Assembly: GCF_030867145.1 (NCBI RefSeq)
Contig: NC_134454.1
Coordinates: forward strand, 64,648,308 to 64,712,307
Origin: Opisthocomus hoazin
Taxonomy: Eukaryota; Chordata; Aves; Opisthocomiformes; Opisthocomidae
Length of the DNA: 64,000 bases
Direction of reading: 5' to 3'
Positions within the stretch are counted from its first letter, which is position 1, and the number at the start of each line of letters is the position of its first letter. Of the stretch, positions 36,023-50,884 are shown piece after piece. Below the pieces are notes generated by a model. It saw only the letters and a list, made by a program, of their open reading frames with translations, was not told the origin of the DNA and made no database searches. The position numbers and the translations under genes were made by a program.

Positions 36023-39000
36023 GCTCTAGCATTTCATGAGCTATTCAACTAATTAGAAGTTCACCACTGGAAATTTTAAATATTAAATGACTAAACTAAA
36101 ATAATGATAATCCTACTTCATCAGGGAACACTGACTCACATATTAAAGAAGATCAGAACAAATTTCTGTAACAACGTCTACTCTTCTGTTTCTCTCATCA
36201 GATTTACTTTTCACTTACACTAGCACAGCAGATCAACAAATTCTGTAAAATAATATTCTAAAAAAATCTAGTTCACTGTCACATTCAGAAATCCTCCCTG
36301 ATGTTCTGATCTGGCAAACAAATATCCATTCCAGCCATTTCATGCAAGTGAGTAGTTCTACTTAGTAGTCGTGCTGCGGCAGTACTAGAAGCAAATTGTG
36401 TGTGTGACACATATGTATGTTTACAAAATGTGCCTTACTAGTCATCTTTCCCCACAGAACAAATATACACATAAGATTTTATACTGATGTAATGCAGCAG
36501 ATTAAAAGCTTTGTATCCAGGACAGTTTCATGGTGAGAACTGTTTCATCACCTAAGATCCTTATTTAATATGCAGACAGGGAACTGAAAGGATTTTTTTT
36601 CAATGCAATAATTTGTATACCCACAATGATACAAGGTAAACTTCTGAGTCACAATGATCCCAGAAGACAGACTCTTGGGTAGTGCCAAGTAACAATGCGA
36701 GGGGGATTCATGGCGTGTTTCACCTTCACCTTTGCCCAGTGCCTTTACTACCCTGCCAAGAAAACGGTCAGGAGCTCTTAAGTTATTGCTTGTCTACTGT
36801 AATGTCAGCCGTAAATTCGAAGCATGTATTCTCTATTACTGCTATGGCTACCCTGGTTCAAAAGCTAGAAGTATCTTTGGAGCTACCTATTTTTAAATGG
36901 GTTGTTTTCAACAGGAATGCACCAGTATCATTTCTCAATCATACTTATTATCTTTAAGACATACATCCACATAGCGAGCATGAACATATCTATTGTAATG
37001 CAGATGTTTTTTGTTTGTAGCATATATATTTTTTCTACAAATAATTTCTACTGTGTCTTCTACAGGCTGTATGATGGCTCCATAAAATAGAAACATATTA
37101 CTTACATTAGTCTAGCTTTATATCTGATAACACACAATGACTTCCCAACTATCTAGACTTACTGTTTCTTTTTACAAAACTCCACATTCTCTGACATAAA
37201 CACAACCATGTGATGGATATCATACCAGGAAACACAGAACCAAATACATGAATTTTTTGTTTCATGAAGTTGTGATTTAGTTAAAATATCCCTTAACCAA
37301 TCCTGGCAGTGCTGACTTTCTGTTTTCAAATACTTTCTTGACAAACTAAAAAAGAAAAAAAAAACTTAAAAAAGATTATTAAAATTATGGTTTGTGGATT
37401 ATTTTGGTTAAAATTGGATTTATTTGGATTTAGATTAATTATTTGAGGACCAGATGAACGCACACACCTACAGCAGTCTGTTCTTAAGCTAGACTAAGTG
37501 TACCTGCATTGATGCCTGTCTCTGTAAAGCTACATTGTTTCAAATTTAACACCACTTCCAGAGGAAATGCTGAGAAACACAGGGTTCAGACACAATGAGC
37601 ATTCTCCCTGGGAAGAGAAGATGCTGTGGCTAACACGCGAGAGAGAGAACACACAGATCCAGAAGCTGCAGGACAGGTGTGGAAAATTCAGTGCTCCCAA
37701 CAACTGCCAGAGCCCATGGCCAGAATTTTGATAGTGGAACAGCTGCACTGCAGTCCCTCAGGATATGTACAGGAGGGCTGCGCATACTCTTTCTCGCTAA
37801 AACCTTGTACCTAATTCCTATTTGAAAGGCTTTTTGCTAAAAGGAATTGGTGTTGCCCTCGATGCATTAGATTCTGTCATACAAAATACACACACAGCTC
37901 TGTCAGGTTGTCTTAACAGTTATAAATATCTAAACTAAACCCAAATCATTCCTCATGTGTTCTGAGATTATTTGCTCTAGGAAGCACATGAAATACGAAC
38001 AGTTACTCAGTGCTCAGAGTGATCCAAACTACAATGCATCTTCTACCGGAACACCTTCCCGTTTTGCACTGCAGTGCAAAGAGCAAAGCTGTATGTACAC
38101 ATTGGGGTACACAGGCATACGCATTTGCAGTCCTGTGGTGCAAGAATTCAACCTGCATACATGTTTTCTTTTGTTCTGAAAGCCATCCATCCCTTTTCTG
38201 ACAGTGTCACAAGTCTAACTGTCATTTCTTCAGACCTGTCAGAATTAACATCACTGAGTGCCTGGCACACTCCAAGATTCAAGACAGTCCTCAAAAAAAG
38301 AGACACCCTTTGCACTCCTACTTGCTGACTGTTTTTCAGCCTGAGAAACTTCACCAAACTTTCAAAAATATCCCAACAGAGAATAAAGCTTGGTCATTTC
38401 CCTTGTGAAACTTCTGAACATCTCAAAATAAGCGAACCAGCTGTTTTGCATACATCACTACATTAGTGCCAAATACAAGAGGGAGAATGGGCCTCCAATG
38501 GATAATAGTAAAATATGAGTTTTATTGGCTCAACTGATCATGCTATACAAAAAAATACTTTCACATTACAGAGGTTTAGGTCTGATTGCAGAGAAAATTA
38601 TCTTTACAATGAGAACTGTTCACAGGATCGTAAGCACTTGTTAGGGAGCAGAAGATGAAAATTCTCCCGAATGCCCCCTCCTCGATGCCAGCCACAGTGT
38701 CTGGTACATGTGTAACATCAGATGTGTCCACAGTCAGAACACCACATGGTGCTCCACTGTCAAGGCAAAGGATTCAGATATTTAACATCTATGGCATCCA
38801 GTAATTTGATCACTACCACAAAACACTCCTAGAACAACTGCTGGCTAGTATCATACAGCCTAACTGTGACACCCCTTGAAAATTAAAGCAGGAATCAATG
38901 ATCTTCTGTACTTTTGGGCATTCTGACCAATCAACATCAGGCCGATCTCCTTTCTCATTGCAGATTAGTTACAACCCTAGTAAGCTACCGAGGAACAGCT

Positions 39001-42000
39001 TTGCTATCTGTCCATCTGTGACCTGAATAGAATGCCAGAAGCTATAAATGCATGATTATCTTTCTCTGCAAAGTAGGTCACTTAAGGAAAATTAATCTGA
39101 AAAGCTCCAGTCACCACATTTAGCCAGTTGGAGAAGGCTTGCAAAAGCAGAGGGCGGGGAGCACACATTAATGAGTTGCATTCAGAATGAAGTTATTTTG
39201 AGAGATGCCTTCATGAAACAAAGAAACAAAAACAGTTTCAAATCAAGAGATGTTTTCTACTTTTTGAATCAGTATTGCTTATTCATTGTTTGCTGAGTCG
39301 TGTGCAGTACCAACACTATAAAACACAGTTTAACATTTATTTCAGATTTATTGAAATGTGTGCAGAATTCTGCTTTATTAATATTTTATGGCTTTTAATA
39401 TTGGATTCTTTGCATAAAATGAATTAATTTAAAAATTGGATTTCCTACTATAGCGTAGTTATGGTTTCAAAGAACTACAGTTACTCAAGAGCATGTAAAT
39501 TTCCTTCAGGTGTCAGTAAGATCTGCACTGCAGATGTCTGGTGACCTGTGGTATCTTGGGATCACAGAAACAAGGAGGAATTCAGCTGAGTAGAGAACAG
39601 AGTACCTTCCCTACAAAACGTGGCATCTGGTATGGTAACTAAATCCATAAGACTTGACAAACACGAACAGAGCGGAGTCATTGTAGCTGCTGCCCCAATT
39701 TTAAATAGTGGAGCGCATTGGAAGCAGCCCAAGAGTCTGGTCGAGTGAACATCACCAATCAGTGGGAGAGATATGTCAACCAAGCTGGTGAGAATGCATT
39801 AGCTGTGCTGGCAGCAAGGGGTGATCCTGTCTGACAGCCTTGCTGGTGAGCCTTACAGAGCAGCTCTTCACGCTTAAGGAAGCAAAGGGGGATTGTGAAT
39901 GATTTGGTTCTGTTACAGCAGAATCCAAGAGCTCCAGTGAACTCAGGTAGCGTAGCTTCTCTTCGGAAGTGTAAGGCAAATGTTTGGGCTTATGTAAAAC
40001 TCCCTTGTGCATTTGGGAAGGAATCCCGCACAAAGTCCTTATGAAATCCTCCATATGAAATCAGCTTTAGATAATGCCAAGGTCCCAGACCAGAAAGGTG
40101 AGATCTTTGCAACAGGCTACACTTGCTATTGCCTACATTGGAATGATGTGACTGTCCTATTAGATGGAGATGTTGACTCTGCTGGCACAGAGGATGAGTG
40201 CAGCATCCCTCAAGGTATTCCTACAAGCTCACAAGAATCCTTCTCTCATTCATGCTGAGAATGAGAGTTAAGCTCCTCACTTCATGTCCTGATTTAGAAG
40301 AAATTTTAAACCAGTATTTTGAGAATTTCATCCCTTTTCAGAGATTTCAAAAGGCATCTTCTGTGGCCATCTATTAAATGTGTAAACTTACTTTATGACA
40401 GAAAGGATTAAAACATGATGGTTTTAGGGTTTGTCCTGCTGCTAGTCAAAAGTACCATATGCCTTTGTTAATGATACACAAATTTCTCGCTCTCTCTTGA
40501 ATATTCAAAGCAAAATTGGAAACAGAAAGGGGTTTTATCATTTATTTAGTTATACCTAATCAGGAATCCCAGAATGAGTGGGAAGCGCTGAAGAAAGAGC
40601 AGTGGAGCAGATCAGGTCCTATCTCATTATTCCAGGAAGAGGCAAAAATGAAAAGTTTTGAGTTGTTCTGCCATTTTAGTCTTCGTACAAAGCTGTCTGA
40701 TTGTACAGGGCTAGCGGATTCAGCCACCCAAAAAACTTCGAGATTAGGTGCATGAGGGACACAGTCACCTATCATACAGTTCAATAATTAAAGACCAGCA
40801 AAAGAGGGAAAGCTATGGTAAGAATGACAGCTGTTGTAAGAAGAAAACTTAAGAAACAAAACAAAATTGCCTTGTTACAGCTACTGCTTATTGTCTTACT
40901 TGTAGCTGTGATTAACTGGACACATACAAAAGGAAGTCTTAGTTGATAAACTGGAATTTATTAAAAAAGGGTAAATCCTCTCAAAGTTACAATCAAGAGA
41001 TAATTACCAGGAAATTGCTTTGAGTTAAATATTTTGAATGAGGCCATTGAAAAACTAATTAATATTCAAAGAGATCCTTATCCTTAATTAGAGTATTCAA
41101 AAGAATTTTTAGAAAAGGAGGATAGGTCCCCTGGGGAGAGAAGAAGGAACATTAACGAAGCATGAAAGACCTGTTCTTCCCTTTGGGATAAGGAATATCT
41201 ACATGATCTCAATGGAGTTACATCAGCACAAAACCAGCGAAACATGGTTGTGAATCAGCTGTTTAGACTGCCTAAATGACAAATTCGATCATAGCAAAAA
41301 AGATGAAGGAGGCCCTTGAAGCACATCGCACTTTAAGTAAGTGAGGTGACTAATAACAAAGCCACATACACCTACTGAAAAGCGAGAAAGGCAGCTAAAT
41401 GGCTGAAATCAGCAGGTGAGGGTATGACTTTCCTGAGAGACTATTGCTCTCTACAAATGTTGAAGGTTTATCCCACTCCAGGATACACTGTTTTGCTTTG
41501 TTCTGCACATCCCTTTGCTCAACTCAGAGCTACAATATGCTTGAACTTCCAATTTCTATGCCAGTCTAGAAGACAGGAACGCAGAAGCTCTTTCTGCAAA
41601 ATTGGGCAGAGGGGTGCTTATGGAGCTATTACAGATTTCTCTTTCAAGGTGTTTCATATATGATCTTTCACTCAGGTAGTCTTTCAGTTTGATCACACTC
41701 TTGGATTCTGAATTGTCCAAAGTACTTGTGCAGCCCATGGACAGAAGCAGAGTTGTCTTTCCAGTTCTGTTACAGGCAGACCTGTTCTTAGGCATCTCTT
41801 GTGCTAAGCTTTATCTCTGGGGAAGGGTCAGTATCTTTGCAGACTTGACAGATGAAGATAGCCAAAGAGGTTGAGTAATGGTACAGATGCTTTCCACTAT
41901 AGAGCAAACCACTATGCAATGCAGATTGGTGGCTATACTCTATTTAGACCCACCTCCTAAATCCATGTTCTGTATTTTGTAATACAGCCTTCATTCATCA

Positions 42001-42768
42001 CAGGGCCCACAGAAAACACCACAACACCGACCGCTTTTCAATATGAAAGCTTATCACTGAGGAATAGACCAGATATGAAATTCTTTTTAAGGAAGTAAAA
42101 TTTCACAGAAATATTCTCTATGGTAACACAGCACGGTATTCCTGCAGAAGACAACAGAGCTAGAGAAAAACATGTTCAAGTATGGTGGTGTTCACTGCTT
42201 ACTGAAACACTGAGAGTCAATGGCAACAGAAGAGCTCCTGAAAGGCACTTTGCGGGATGCAGAAGATTGGGTATTAACACAAAATTAATGCTTCAGCTAT
42301 GGTCTTAATCAATCAAGGACTTAGATGCCCATCATGACCCATGATAAACTGGGGGACAAGTTTCCAAGCTTCTTGTATTGTCTGTGTATGCTGGATGTGT
42401 TGACATAGGTGACATGTAAACTCTGTTTCTCGTTAAATTTACACTATTAAAAACAGTTTTATGCCTGTCTTTTGTACACTGTATCTCAACGCAAAAGACT
42501 TGTGTTTAACCTGAATCATCACAGTCATACTAAGAGAATCCCTGATTTCCCTGAAGAGGATCAACTTTTATTATAATTTTATTCTTCTAAAAAGATCTCA
42601 TTTTTGTCTTAGTCATTTAATTTTACATAGTAAAGAGACACTAGGTTATCTCTTCATGAAGGCTAGAAAGCATAAACCAAAACCAGTAACTCTGTCCTGT
42701 AACTTATAGCCCTTTGAAAGAGCAAGCAGAGCTAATTAATTTCTAGCTTTTTTTGCACTAAACATTAC

Positions 42769-43006
42769 GACCTTGTAGACCTAACATTTATCACATTCTC
42801 TGAAAAACTAAAAAATATTTTCTCTTGCTCCCTTACTGAAATTGCTTATCAGTACCATTGTAAGTATTTTGTTCTCATGCCTGTGAGACCTTGCAGACCT
42901 ATAATTTTATCACATACTCTGAAAAAGTAAAAAAAGATTTGCCCTTGTTCCTTTACTGAAATTGCTTATTGGTATCACTGGAAGTAGTTTATTGTCACGC
43001 CTGTTA
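42769..43006. repeat. Diverged tandem duplication, about 118-bp unit x2
   Basis: Copy 1 (42769-42886) and copy 2 (42887-43006) share blocks in the same order: GACCTTG.AGACCT, TTTATCACAT.CTCTGAAAAA, TTACTGAAATTGCTTAT and CA.GCCTGT. The copies differ at many scattered sites and by small indels, so the duplication is old. Confidence 0.85.
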
Positions 43007-46000
43007 TGTATCTTCTATTTTTCACAACTTATGAAGTTTTTTTCAGTGCATTAAGCACTAGGAATTATTCCTTGCTGTTGCTATGGTGCTGAATACTTCA
43101 AATATCCCAACAAAAATACATTTTCAAAAGCAACCTAAGTTATTTAGGATCTTACATCTCATTTTCTAAAAAGACTAGGTATTTGGCTGCGAAGAAAGTC
43201 AAATTGACTTGGGCTCCTATGGCACTTGGTAACTTTATGAAAGCAATTAGATGATGTGGTTGTCAGCAAGTCAGATACCAGGACACAGTGACCCTGACAC
43301 TAAAACAATCTTTCATTCTGGAACTCATTTGTACACATAAGAATTTGAAGCAGTTTAACTGTAAATTCACACATTGAATTAGTACAGATTAATTTTGCTG
43401 AGGCCTCTGGCTAGACAAAACCCTATGTTTCTTTCAAAAATCCTGCCTCTAACAATTTATGTGTCCATTGAACCAGTCCACACTTCAGCAATGTAACAGA
43501 AGAGAAGAGAGTATTCTTCACTCACTTGGGCTCGCAGTTACTGAGTGCTATTCTGATTTTAAGAGTTTCACTGAACTAAGCTCTCAATTACACCTCGGTC
43601 AGTTTGAGAAATTTCCCTAGCTTCACCACAAAAATGCTGTGGTAGTTAGGACAAGGGAACAACTCTTGTCCCAGTGACAACACCTCCGCCACTGAGTAAA
43701 ACAGGGCCGAAACGCTCAAGCTAGTGAAGGCCATAGGGACTGGGGAGGTGGCACTCTCCGCAAACTGCCCCAGTCCGTGTCAGCTGGCCAGACTGATGCC
43801 AAGCACAGTTTGCACACGGTCAGGTTTAGCGCCCTTCCATCTCTGCCGTCTGCCAAAGCTTGATGTGATCTGCAACCCTCCCATGACCACCTGAAACACT
43901 TCTGGGCATGCAATGCACACCCGCACTTTTATGCAAGGAGAATACCACTGTGGTGGGTGCCAATGCAGCCCTCAAATCATTGCAGGTGTGTGGAACTGGA
44001 GAAGGACTCCACACAAAACAGCAGCTGTGTCTCATGGCCGCAAAGAGACTGCATGGGTGCAGAAGAGATCCAGCGTCACGGCTGCACCATGTGGAAATGG
44101 CTCAGTGCACAGCCCTCCGTGCCAAGGCCCATTTTATCCAGCCATATAGACGTGGCCCATGAGGCTGTTGCAGCTACAGGTCTGTTCTGTGGAGCTCAGC
44201 AGAGATTCTCAGCTTTGCAACAACAGAGTGAAGACAGCAAGAGCTACGCTCTGAGGAACTTCAGCCACACATTGAGTAGTGAGGTGTCTAAAGGGACCTC
44301 TCCCAAGGCTGTAAATTTGACACACACCACAGGCAAGGGGTGGAGATTCTCAGCACAAGCCCCTGACTGCATATCTAGGTACTGTCACAGCTTTAACTGG
44401 AGTGTACTGTGCCTCTGCTGAAGACAGCAGCTGTTACGAGTGGCTGAATGTGAAAGATTTGCAAGTGCCTATTTTAGATCTTAGCTGAGCCTTCTGTTAG
44501 TGATTCCACCAGACAGCTCAGCCCCTAAGACCCCTTAAAGCTGGTTCCCGTTGTACTTTCACAGCAAACACTGAACTCAGCAGAACAATCACCACAGATC
44601 CAAGGCCTCACAACTCCACTACCAGCAACAGAAAGACACTCTATAGAATGACCTACAGAAATACTGACGTGATTAGGCAGTTGCAAAAAGATTCTGAATT
44701 ATGACTATTTGGCCTCGACCCAGCTAGCATCTTAGGTTATCTTACAATTTCAAGTAACTGCTACCGGTGCAATGCATTTTTGCATTACAATTGCCAGTTT
44801 GCTTACCCCAGTAAACACAATGACATGCATTAATCACACAGTTAGCACAGGAGATGAACTGTCAGTTTACATGCTGACAGCAAAATAATTTTATTTCATT
44901 AAGGAACAGAAGCTATGTGAGAGCACAGCAAATTTAATTAAGTTTCACTTATCTCCTGTGATAGCCATACAATTACTTAAGAGTCAATAGCCTATATATA
45001 AAGCCCAAACTAAACCATCTATGGAGATGTCAGAAGTACTCTGAAGAACAAGCAGTAAGTCCTATGAACTATATGATCACAGTAAAACATTTATTGACTG
45101 CATAGGTTTGAACAAAGCAACTGCACGTAAGATGCAACACTTCTAAGTGGATATGCAACTCCTGCTTTTTCCATCCAGCTTTTTAAGAGAATGGAATTAC
45201 TACATTTGCCTTGTTTAAATCAAATCTGAATCCAAGAAAAGACTGAATTTCTTGCACTATGTTGATCCTAGATTCACATTTACTAAAAAGAGATTAAACG
45301 GATGAAAAAAAGATTAGATTTAATACATGGAAAGTCTCTGACACTGGCACTTTTTCTATGAACTATAGGTTAATACTCAGAAGAACCAGTCTCTATGTAA
45401 GTTTCTTTCTCTCCCCTACTGTAAAAAAACTCAGTTTTTAAGAAAAAAACTAACATGGAACCTTCCTTAATTCACTGATAGTTGCTAGTTCTTATTTATT
45501 CAGTCTAGACTAAGTGATCTTAGGTTTCCTTCAGCTTCTCTTCAGAAGAATGCACAGGTCAGATGATTTGTCTGGAAAACTCAGCTGGAAGTTAAAAGTA
45601 TAATTACTTATAGACCCGCTATTCCCAATTCAACACTTAATTGACACAATGGTTTCAAACAAGAATATAAAGCTTGGCTCCCCACTTCTCTTCCTACCCC
45701 ACCTTGCTTAACATGTCACAAATGAACTTGCACATGAGTTTTGCTAGCTGTGAATTCATAGACAGCAGAACAGATGCTCAGCTTCCATCCTTTCACGAGG
45801 CTATGTTTATGTGACACAGCACTGTTTCAGCACGTTTGTTTCCTAATATTGCGAGCTCTATTTCACTTTCCCTGGTAAGGCATCTAGACTAGGAAAAGGG
45901 TAGGGCAAACAGCATGACTTGAAGACATTTAAAAGCAAGTTTTCCTGAGCCTCCCACTGTGCTGAACGTAAGCCCAGCACAAACGATCCCTAAAGTGCTA

Positions 46001-49000
46001 ACGCAGAGTTAAACAAGAATACTGAAATCTCTGGAGAGTGTAGAAAGAAGGTGCTACATGATCAGTGTTGTCATGCAGTTACATGAGTTTTAAATTTCAG
46101 AGTGTTTCCTAAATAAAGTGAACAGGCAAGACACATTCATACGGTGATCAGTAAGATCACACTTAAGGCATGTAGGAAACTATTTTAGCTATCCTCTTAA
46201 AATTCAAGCCAACTTTATCTGAACGTATTGCCTACATGAAAAAGCACTTGGCTTCAGACAATGAAGCCATACCTTATTTCTATACCTATTCTCAGTATAG
46301 TAAGGGGAAAAAAAACCCTTTTCCTTCCTTTGGCAAACTACAGAGTTGGGTAACTTGCTACAATTCAGTCAACTCAGTTTTAGGGTTTTGGTTTTGTTTT
46401 ATTTTGTCTAAGCCATGTTGTTTAAATAAAATTACTTCTTAATTTCCTATGTGTTTCAAGTCTCCCAGAAGAATGGTTTCCACTATTCTAACTTTAATTT
46501 CAGAACCAAATCCTTTGTATTTCATGACAGGAACACAGAACGTCATTACACCACAGTGCCACAGAGTAAAATCTGCAAAGGCAACAACCCTACAATTCAA
46601 GTTCATCACAACAAATGGACCACACATAATGTTTTTTTATTATGTACTCGAGAAAACAGAGTCCTAGACATCCCAGACATTTTATTTCAGCACCTTCACC
46701 CAGCTCCAGCTTCCTTCATTTGCCAAATGGCTTAAGAGCTGATTAAAAAATCCCTTCTATACTTTAGTTCATTGCTGACTTGTGCCAACCCAATTCATTA
46801 CAGACAAAACTTGACGGCTGTTTGGTGTCACTGTGAAATACTCAGACAATGCTTATGAATTGCCAGTTGTCCACATCTCACCAAAGTGCTATTGAGCAAC
46901 TTAAATTCATCTCAGCAGAGCCCACTGCTATATGATCAGACCACCAATCAACAAAAAACACTTTATTCCTGGACTACAAAATGTTGCTGGCATCTACAGT
47001 GATATTAAAGGAACTCAAAAGATGTTACTTTTTGGGTACATAAAGCTTCCCTAGAGCATAAAGCTGATGGAAAACTACAGGAAATGTTGATCTCCATGTA
47101 GCTGTACTCTCCATTTTATTCTTCAAGCTCTTACACCAAGAACAGAATGTATTAAGTACTTCATATTTTTGAAAGACAAAATATTCCACTTCTGTATTTA
47201 CGTGTGCCTGCCCCTAACCTCTACCTGTGTCTGCAGGAAGTAGGTCGATGCTATCGAAGTTCCACTGCAAGGGGTCTGCCTACTACAACACAACAGAAAA
47301 TAATCGACATGACACAATTACGTTCAATAACAGCTTGTTCATGTGGCGCCTGAACACTGCGCATTCAGACACTTTCTTACAATAAAGCAACTTTGGACTT
47401 TTACTTGATCAATGAGCTTTTACTCTAGTCTTCCAGGGGCTTACGCTACCTGGGAAGGAGCCATGACCTGGAAAGTAGGGGGAGTGAATGAAACAGCCCA
47501 CCATGGAGCCACGGCAGGACGTCAGCAATGCTGCAAACACGGTGCTGTGTTGCCTCCATGGAAAACAGGAAGCACAACTCTAGATCATAACGTTGGCAGG
47601 AGGCACAATTTAAGGCTGGCCCTTGTAAAGAGGGCTCTAAACAAAACCCATCTTCCCCAGGTTTAGATGTTCAAAAGCTATGAGAAGTTCAGTATCGTGA
47701 GATGGCACTTCATCTGATCGGTCTCAGGCACCTATGTAGGAGGAAATGCATCAGGCACTACGGAAGACCCTCAGGTGTAATTTTTTGACCTCAGTGTCAC
47801 ATGGGCGTGGCAGAATTTGCTGGTTCTCCCCCAAAGGACCTAGGCCACAGCGTTCTCCAAAGGAATCAGTGCATTAACTAGGTTTACTTCCAAAGCCTAC
47901 CTCTAAATAAGGGAGAAACGTTTAGCAATCTTCATTCCACACTCCAAGAAGTATCATATTAGCAAAACAGCATGGATTTTCTGGATGAGACTTGAAACCA
48001 AGCTTTTACTTCATGTGAAAATTAAGAGCTCCTGGTCCTTGGTCATACTTCTCTTGCAGGGACGCAAAATGAGCCCTCAGAGAATAAACAGCTACACAGT
48101 TAATGAATTTCAGTCAGCTCTATTCCAGATAAAGTCTAGAAAAAAATAACTCTGATGAAAGCTATTTTTTGCATAAGGGATTCATTTAAATTTGAAACAA
48201 TTGATTAAAAAAATAGACTAACTTTGTACTCATGCTATATATTTTTAATACAAAGAGTTTTCTAAACTGCTTCACTCTGTTTTGTCAAAGTTTAGTTTTT
48301 CAATACGCATTCTTTCAAGACACGGGCAGAGGTAATCCATTTAGCTGAATCCTGTCGATAAATACCTAAGACCAGCAAGTGGTTTCATCAAGTTCACGAT
48401 TTCTTTGCACCATGCAGACAACTATTTGTCAGCTCTGAACTGCAGAAGTGAACAGACAGAGCACAGTTAGTTCCTATGCCACATGCGCCTGGGAGTGAAA
48501 AATATTCCAGGGGACAGAAATGTTCATGCAGCTCTATGCAATCGTCCTTTCTGTGTGACTGCTGGAGGAGCCCATACCAGCTGTTCAAGGTACAGTTGCT
48601 AATTCTGAAGCTTCAACTACAGTGGCAGAGAGGTAGCAAAGGAACAGGAGTGGCAGCCACCTTAAACTCATGAGCCATCACTGCTTCATTTTAACCCAAG
48701 CAGAATTTGGCGCAGTAGCACACATATCTCATATCTTCAACAGGAAAAGGATCCATAACTTAAATATTTGTTGGCAGCTGTCATTGGCTCTGACTGCTCT
48801 GACTTTCATGGTCAATCCCCTAGGAGAAAGTTTTGTAACTGATTAAAAATTACCTAATATTTAAGTCCATATGGACATCATTAACACCATCTAAGCACTT
48901 TACAAATGGCAAAATCCATGAATCCAAGGATCCTTGTAGTGCATTTTAGGCAAATCCACAATTCATAATTCACCACGACTTTAGATGCTTGGCATCTTGT

Positions 49001-49978
49001 AATTCAGGTCAGGTGTAATGTAAATTCCCCTACCCCACAACAGTATCCTTATAAATGACAGTGGGAATAAAATGAATGACCGGCTCTCAAGCTTAAACAT
49101 CTGCAGAAGATGGTGCTAGCCAGATTGATTTGTTTCCAGAGTGTACCTCTTCTCCAATGAGAGGGGGCAGTTAAGAAGGGAGTAATACAGAAAAGACTAA
49201 AAGGAATATAAAAATCCATAAAGTAAATTGATCCCTTAATCTCCAATGTGAGTTCTTAAAGGATGAAGGTATATTTATTTATATTCTGCTTGAAAGTCTG
49301 AGAAAAATGAGTTCTACCCTGTTTCAAGAAAAGTTCAGTCATTAATATTGTCCTCACAGTTGTGTGTTTATCATCAGGCATTCCAGACAGCAGTGACACC
49401 ATAACCACACAGTATATGTAAGATTTCAGAAGTGGGTATCTATCGCAGCTTATCATACGAGAAGTCCTTGTACCTCATGACCCACCACTACACCTGAGAT
49501 AACGCAAAAGGCAGAGTAACTTGTGGGTGTCCATAAAAGAAGGATGAAACTGGCATCAATCAGATGTATTCAATGGACCTCCACCTTCACTAAAATGTAC
49601 TCAGCTACAGACTTTTTTTCTTTTTTCCCCCTTTCTTTTAAAAAATGCTTCCCTTGAGTATTCCACTGTATCTAGCCCTGCTGCCTAAAAAATGTTAACA
49701 TTTAGCCTTTCTCTTAGAATAAAGCAGACAGGTGAGGTACAGCAACACAGCAAGCTTTGGAAAGAGCAGAGGAGCAGGTAAAACAAACACTATACCTGAT
49801 GCAGGGGAGAGGGGCCAAGTGACTTGGAAACACATTTGAAAAGAGCCACTAACTGAAAGGTTTGGGGGTTGGTTTTTTTGTTTTGTTTTGCTGGAGCTGT
49901 TTGTTTTGGTTTTTTGTTTCAGGTGACTTAGTTTTAGCTCCTATCTTCTAAGTAAAGCAGGAAACTAATTCCTGGTAC

Positions 49979-50178
49979 AGAATCATAGAATGGTGTGGGT
50001 TGGAAGGAGTCTTTAAAGCTCATTTAGTCCAGCCTCCCTGCCATGGGGAGGGACATCTTTCATTACAAGAGGCTGCTCAAAGCCCCATCCAACCTGAACG
50101 CTTCCAGTGATGGGGCAACTCACAGCTTCTCTGAGCAACATGTTCCAGTGTCTCATCACCATCACCGTAAAAAATCTG
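49979..50178 (-). mobile_element. CR1 LINE 3'-end fragment
   Basis: Begins on the plus strand with AATCATAGAATGGTGTGGGT and TGGAAGGAGTC, the inverted CR1 tail, and continues through ATTTAGTCCAGCCTCCCTGC and CAACATGTTCCAGTGTCTCA. The CR1 sense strand is minus, the same as HOMER1. About 200 bp remain. Confidence 0.9.
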
Positions 50179-50853
50179 GGTGAAGGTATTCAAGTACTTC
50201 AGCAATTGAACAACTGGAGATGTTTCTTCATTAAAAACACATACTTCATGAATTTTCAAGGAAGTATGGCTTGGGGGGGCAGGTTTATGGGGGCTTCAAA
50301 AGAGTAAGGCTGTATTTTGAGACTATATTATTGGTATGAGTTATAACAAATTTAAAACACCAAAACTGAGAAAAAGCCAAGTCTTCTCTTGCTTTCTGAG
50401 TTTTTTTAAAGCTGTTTTTTTAGCTTATGGACTTTGAACTCAAAACTGTTCAGCAGCACCTCAATTTCCTTTACTTCTAAGGACTATGACAGAGGCATTC
50501 TACCATGACTACAATGACTGTTAAGTTACACAAGTTCATCCATGTTCTGTATACTGATTTTACAAAATCATGCAAAGTTGACAACAAGTGAACTTTAATT
50601 TCATTTCTCTAAAACTGTGTAAGCTTTTCAATAGTTTCTATGTGGATGGGAATACATATCCTGAAACCCAAGTCTAGACTATTCTCCAGTTTCACAGAAG
50701 CAGATTATAACTACAGAGTACATTTAGAGACAGAAAATGGTAAATTAACAAGTCTGGAAAAGTTTCTTTAGTGTTTGTCTACCCATATAGATGGTTGCAT
50801 GAGTGTTGTATTTTGTATTGGTAAAGACAAGTGGGCTAAGACTTGCACTTGAA

Positions 50854-50884
50854 ATAAAGGTTCTTAGCTATAAAGAACCTTTAT
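50854..50884. repeat. Perfect 12-bp inverted repeat with 7-nt loop
   Basis: ATAAAGGTTCTT (50854-50865) and its exact reverse complement AAGAACCTTTAT (50873-50884) flank a 7-nt loop. Transcribed from either strand it forms a stable-looking hairpin. No T-rich tail marks it as a terminator. Confidence 0.85.

Noticed and set aside
39560..42310. Run of short open frames and a purine tract (AAGCAAAGGGGGATTGTG near 39880) suggesting a decayed retroelement
   Set aside because: No LTR pair, primer site, reverse transcriptase or integrase motif could be found; the purine tract alone is weak evidence.
43957..44421. 154-codon plus-strand open frame in intron 5
   Set aside because: It overlaps other open frames in a GC-richer patch and has no homology I can recognise; best explained by composition.
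45485..45545. Possible CR1 tail (TAGACTAAGTGATCTTAGG)
   Set aside because: Similarity is limited to one short block without the terminal octamer or upstream CR1 sequence.
47345..47360. TGGCGCCTGAAC, resembling a tRNA-Lys primer-binding site
   Set aside because: The match breaks after about 12 bases and there is no LTR upstream of it.
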